DNA of 64,000 nt from contig NZ_JACBFY010000002.1 in NCBI RefSeq assembly GCF_021401245.1, positions 434,001 through 498,000 on the forward strand. The letters run 5' to 3'. Position numbers and translations under genes: made by a program. Below, piece after piece: positions 38,901-44,900 of the stretch. Below the pieces are notes generated by a model. That model searched no databases, had not been told where the DNA came from, and was given only the letters and a program-made list of their open reading frames with translations. This stretch comes from Pseudacidovorax sp. NFM-22 (lineage in GTDB: Bacteria > Pseudomonadota > Gammaproteobacteria > Burkholderiales > Burkholderiaceae_C). Numbering within the stretch: the first letter of the stretch is position 1; each line of letters begins with the position of its first letter.

Positions 38901-41900
38901 CAGGTCCACCTCCAGGTGGCCCTGTACGCGCGTGAGCTCGCCCAGCGCGCCGTCCATGTCCAGCGTCATGGCCTGGCCGCCGGGCCCGGTCGCCGCGTCC
39001 ACGGACCGGGCCGCGAAGTCGATGACCAGCGTGCCGGCCGGCTCGGCCGGCGTGTGGTGGGTGAAGCCGTCCTGCAGCTGAGACAGCACGGGCTGCTGCA
39101 CCTCGGCCGTGGCCTGCACCTGCAGCGCCGCGACGTCCTCGCCGGCCAGGCTGCCGCCGAAGCGCACCACCAGGTCCTGCCCGTTCCAGAAGGTGGCCTC
39201 GATCAGGGCCCCGTCGATGTGGGCACCGAAGGCCGCGGCCAGCGCCGCATTGATCTCGGCGCGGCTGCTGTCGAAGGCCAGCGGCCCGGTGGTCCAGGTC
39301 TGGCCGCCGTGGGTGAAGGACAGCGTGAAGCCGCCGCTGGTGGCCTGGGTGTCGAAGTGCACGCGCTGCGACTCGGCGCCCGCGGCATGGCCCTGCACGA
39401 GGTTGAAGGGCGCGGCGCTGGCATGGTCCAGGTCGCCGAAGTGGGTGGTGAAATCGCCGACGTCCTGGTCGGCTCGGTCACCGGTGAAGACCACGTCGTA
39501 GCTGGCGAAGCGGCTGCCCGAGGCATTGGCGTTGTAGGTCACCTGCAGGTCGCCGGGCGCGAAGGCGTCCAGGGCGAGCAGCGCGGCCTCGATGGCCGCG
39601 GCCTGGGTGGCCGGGTCGTCGCTGTAGGCGATGGGGCCGGTGCGCACGCCGGCGTATTCGATGGTGAAGCTGCCCGAGGGGCGCGTCTCGTCCACGCTCA
39701 CCTGGCTGCGCAGGGTGGCCACGTCCTGGCCGACGAAGACGCCGCCAAACTGCACCAGCAGCGCGCCGCCGGCCGTGGTGCCGACGCTCACCTCGCCGCC
39801 GATGGCGGCGAAGGCGGCGTTGAGGGCGTCCTCCACCGCCTGCGCGTCGGCGTCGAAGGCCAGCGCCGCGGTGGTGTAGGTGCGGCCGCCGTAGGCCAGC
39901 GACAGCGTGTAGTGGCCGGTGGCCGTGGTGTCGACGGCGATGCGCTGCACCTCGCCCGAGCCGCCGCCACCCTGGCGGATGTTCAGCGGCACCACGTCGC
40001 CCGACAGGGCCTCGGTGACGATCAGGTCGCCGATGTCGGTACCGGCCAGTGCGCCGAGGAAGCGGATGGTGTAGCGGTGGCCCCCCTGGCTCTGGGTGTC
40101 GAAGCGGACCTGCACGTCGCCGTCGGCGGCGCCCAGCAGGCCGACCAGCGCATCGTGGATGTAGCGCGCGTTGTTGGTGACGTCGTTGCCCACGAAGGTC
40201 AGCGTGCGCGCGCCGGCGACGCCGTCGATCTCGAGGGTGTAGGTGCCCCGGGACGAATAGGGCGTGGTGAAGAGCAGCTGCTTGACCTCGTCGGCGCCGG
40301 CCGTGGCCGCCACCACCTGCGCGATGCCGATGCTCACGGGCGGCGCGGGCACGCGCTCGGCCTCGATGACGATCTGCTTGACCTCGCTGGCGCCGGCCGT
40401 GGCCTCGGCCGCGGTGTCCACGGTGACCGTGACCGGCGCGGCATGGGCCTGCACCGTCAACGCCTGGGCCTCGGCCCCCGCCAGGGCGCCGACGAGCTCG
40501 ATGGTGAAGCCTTCGGCCCGCGAACCGCTGACCTTCACGTTGCCCTGGCCGATGCCCGTGAGCCCTTCGAGCGCACCGGTGAGCAGGGCGATGAGGGCGC
40601 TGCTGCTTTCGCGGCCGTCCAGCGCGAGCTGCGCCTGGTGGCCGCCGTAGTCCAGGTCCAGCGTGCCGGCGGTGCCGGCGGCCAGCTGCAGGCGCCACTG
40701 CGCGTTCTGCGTCTCGGTGCTGGCATCCACCGCCGGGATGGGCATGCCGCGGTTGATCTGCACCTGCAGGTCGGAGCCGGCGATGGTCACGCCGTCGAGC
40801 CCCACGAAGTCGGCCAGCTCGGCGCTGGCCTGCAGGCTGGTGAAGTGGCGGGCCGGCGCATCGCGGTCGGTGGCCAGCAGCAGGCCGAAGTCGGCCTGGC
40901 CCAGCCGCAGGCCCAGCGCGTCGTCGCTGCCGCCATGCAGGCCGGCAAAGGCGGACAGGCCGGCGCCGCCCAGCGTGAGGGTGTCGGCATGGATGACGCT
41001 GCCATCGGACAGGGTCAGGTCCTGGCGCTTGCTCTGCAGCGCGAAGTCGCCTTCCACGGCGAAGAAGTCGAAGACATCGAGCTCGATGTGGGCCGCGGCT
41101 TCGAGCAGCTCGCCGGCGCTGCCGGCGAAGTCCAGCGTGCGCGTGCTGTCGGGGCCGGTGGCCACGGGCAGCGGCTGCGCCGCCCAGTCGACCACCACGC
41201 CATCGGCATCGGCGCGGTTGATGCGCAGCTCGACCTGGCTGACGGTGGCCACCAGCCCCTCGACGCCGATGAAGGCGGCGCTGCCGGCGCTGGCCTCCAG
41301 CGCGCTCCAGTGGCGGGCCGTGCCGCCTGCGGCCTGCAGCTGCTCGGTGGCCAGCACCAGGCCGAAGCCGACGTCGTCGAAGCGCAGGCCGATGGCGTCG
41401 CTGCTGCCGCCGGCCAGGCCGGCAAAGCCGCGCGCATGGGCCGCGCCGACGGTGAGCAGGTCGACGCCGACCTGGGTGTGGTCCTCGTCGGCCAGGGTGA
41501 CGGTGCCGCTGCTGCGGTTGAAGGCGAAGTCGCCTTCGAGCTGCACGAAGCCGAAGAGGTCGAGCGTGAGGTTGCCCGCAGCGCGGGTGACGGCGCCTTC
41601 GCTGCCGTCCAGGGACAGGGTGAATCCGGTGTCGGCGCCGGTGTCCACGGCCAGGCCATGGCTGCCCGAGAAGTCGAGCACCACGCCATCGGCGGCGGCG
41701 CGGTTGATGGCGACGGACAGGTCCTGCCCGCTGGCGCTGAAGCCGTCGAGCCCGGTGAAGCCGGCCGTGCCCGCAGTGGCCTGCAGCACGCTCCAATGGC
41801 GCGCCGGCGTGCCCTGGCCGGCGGCGGTCTTCTCGGTGGCCAGGGCCAGCGCCAGGTCCACGCCCGACAGACCGAAGCCGGTGCCGCCGACGCCGGCGAA

Positions 41901-44900
41901 GGCCTCCAGGTCCTTGGCGCCCAGCGTCAGCAGGTGCACCTGCACGTCGCCCGACTCGTCGGCGGCGGTGCCGGCCCGGTCGGCGGTGTGCAGCGTGGTG
42001 TCGTAGCTTTCCAGCGCGAAGCTGCCGCTGGCCTGGAAGAAGCCGAAGACGTCCAGCCGCAGCGTGCCGGCGGCGCGGGTGATGGCCCCCTCGGCACCGT
42101 CCATGTCGAAGGCCAGGCGGCCGGCGCCGGTGTCGAGCGCGAGTGCGGTGGCGCCGGTGGAGAAGTCGACCACCGGGCCGGAGGAGGCGCGGTTGATGGC
42201 CAGGCGCAGGTCTTCGCCGGCGGCCGTGAGCCCGTCCACGCCGGTGAGCGCGGCGCCGTCGGCCCGGGCCTGCAGGCTGGTCCAGCTGCGTGCCGGCTGG
42301 CCGGCCGCCACCTGCTCGGTGGACAGGGCCAGCGCGAAGTCCACGCCCGACAGCTGCAGCCCCAGCGCCTGGGCGGTGCCGCCGCCGGTGCCGGCGAAGG
42401 CCTGCAGGTCGTGCCCGCCCAGGGTGAGCAGATCGGCCCGCACCTGGCTGTGGTCGGCCAGCGTGAGCGTCTGGGTGGACTTGGCCAGGGCGAAGTCGCC
42501 TTCGAGCTGCAGGAAGCCGAAGGCGTCCACGCGCAGGTGGCCGCTGGCGCGCAGCAGTTCGCCTTCGCTGCCGTCCATGGCCAGGGCCACGGTGGTGCCG
42601 GTGGCCACGGGAACGGCCAGCTGGGTGCGGCCGCTCGCGTAGTCCACCAGGCTGCCGTCGGCGGCGGCGCGGTTGATCTCGATGGACAGCCCGCTGCCCG
42701 ACAGCGCGAAGCCGTCGATGCCCACCCAGGCGGCCTCGCCCACGCGGGCCTGCAGGCTGCTCCAGTGGCGCGCCTGCGCGCCCGCGCCGGCTTCGCTCAG
42801 CAGCGCCAGCGCGAAGTCCACGTCCGACAGGCGCAGGCCGAAGGCGTCGGCCTGGCCGTCGCGCACCCCCGCGAAGGCGGCGATGCCGCGCCCGCCCAGG
42901 CTGAGCATGTCCACCTGCACCGGCGTGGCCGATTCGTCCACGTCGGCCGTGGCGGCCACGTCGGCCAGCACCACGGTCTGGCTGCTCTTGCGCAGGGCGA
43001 AGTCGCCCTCGGCGCTGAAGAAGCCGAAGGCCTGCAGGTCGAGGTGGCCGCCGACCTGCAGCAGGGTGCCGTCGCGCCCGTCCATGTCCAGCGCCACGGC
43101 CTGGGCGCCCTCGCCCACCGTCAGGCCATGGGCCAGGTAGTCCACCACGGCGTCGCCCTGGCGGCCGGCCTGATTGATGGCCAGGCCCAGGTCGCGGCCG
43201 GACAGCGCGAGGCCGTCGATGCCGCTCAGGCTGGCCGCGCCCAGCGTGGCCTGGGCGCTGACCCAGGTGCGGCTGGCATCGGCCGAGTCGGCCAGCAGCG
43301 CCAGGCCCAGGTCGGCACCGGCCAGGTCGAAGCCCACGCCGCCGATGCCCACATGGCCGGCCGCGTCCTGCAGGCCGATGGCCAGCAGCTGCGCATCGAC
43401 CACGCTGCCGTCGGCCAGCACCACCGATTCGCTGCGCCGGTCCACCGAGACGGTGCCCTGCGCCTGCAGGAAGCCGAAGAGCGACAGGTCCAGCGTGCCC
43501 TGCGCATGCAGCAGTTCACCGGCGGCGCCGTCCATGTCGAGCACGACCTCGCCGCCGTCGGCGCCGGTGGCCACGCGCAGCGGGCTGCGGGCCAGGTCGG
43601 CCACGGGGTCGCCCGCGCGGCCGGCGCGGTTGATGGTGATGCCGAACTGGCTGCCGCTGGCCGAGACGCCCGGCACGCCCTGCAGCGAGACGGTCTCGGC
43701 CGAGGCCTTGAGGCCGGTCCAGGTGCGGCTCGCATCGCTGCGGGCGCTCATGAGGGCGAGCGCGAATTCCACGCCCGTCATCTGCAGGCCGAAGGCGGTG
43801 CCCAGCAGGCCGGCGCTGGCGTCCAGGTGGCTGGCGCCCAGCGTGAGCACGTCGGCCAGCACCGGCGTGTCGGGATCGCCGGCCAGCACGATCTGCGCCG
43901 TGCCCTTGTGCAGCGCGAAGTCGCCGGTGGCGCTGAAGAAGCCGGCGACTTCGAGCAGGCCCTGGCTGACGGCCACTTCCTGCACGCCGGCGAGCAGGCC
44001 ATCGCCGAAGGTGTGGCTGCCGCCCGCGGCGTCGACCACGGTGCCGCTGGCATCGGCGGCGGTGCTGTTCCAGCGCACGCTGGCCACGGCCGCGGCCAGC
44101 GTGACGTCCGCGCCCAGGGCGACGTCGATGCCGCCCGTGGCCTCCAGCACGGTGCCGCCACCGCCGGCCAGCACGAGCAGGCCGACGTCGGCGTCGGTCA
44201 CGCCGGCATCGAAGGCGCCGCTGCGCAGCGCGACCGAGGCCTTGCTGGCCACGATGGCCATGGCGCCGTCGGCCCCGGGCTGGAAGAAGAAGTCGCCATG
44301 GATGGCGATGCTGCCGCCCACCACGGCCTGCAGGCCGTAGATGCCCACCGTGGCCGCGCTGTGGCCCGGCAGGTCGGAGAAGGTGTAGGCGAAGTCACCG
44401 AAGGCCAGCGCATGGCCGGTGAGCGCCTGCGCCTGCTGGTTGAAGCGCAGCGTGGCCGAGTCGGCGCTGACCGAGGCGAAGTCGCCGCCCTGCAGGAAGG
44501 CGCGGCCCGAGGCCTCCAGCGCGATCAGCCCGTCGCCGTCGACCACCAGGCCGAAGGCCCCGTGGTCGATGCCCACCGCCATGCCGCCGGCCTGCAGCCG
44601 GGCGCTGATGTCCTGCCCCGCGGCCTGCAGCGTGCCGTCGGCCACCGAGAAGCCCATGTCGCCTTCCAGGCGCAGGTCGCTCGCCACGGTCAGGCTGGCA
44701 TGGCCGGCGAGGGTGGCGGCGTTGCTGTCCGAGCCGGTGCCGTCGAAGGTGTAGAGCACCTGCTGCTGCGCGTCGGTGATGTGCAGCGGCGTGTTGTGCA
44801 GGTCCAGGCTGCCGCTGTTGCCGGCGCCCAGGCCCAGGCTGAACTCCAGCGTGAGCTGGGTCGCGTCCAGCTGCATGGCCACGCCCTGCAGGCTGGCGCC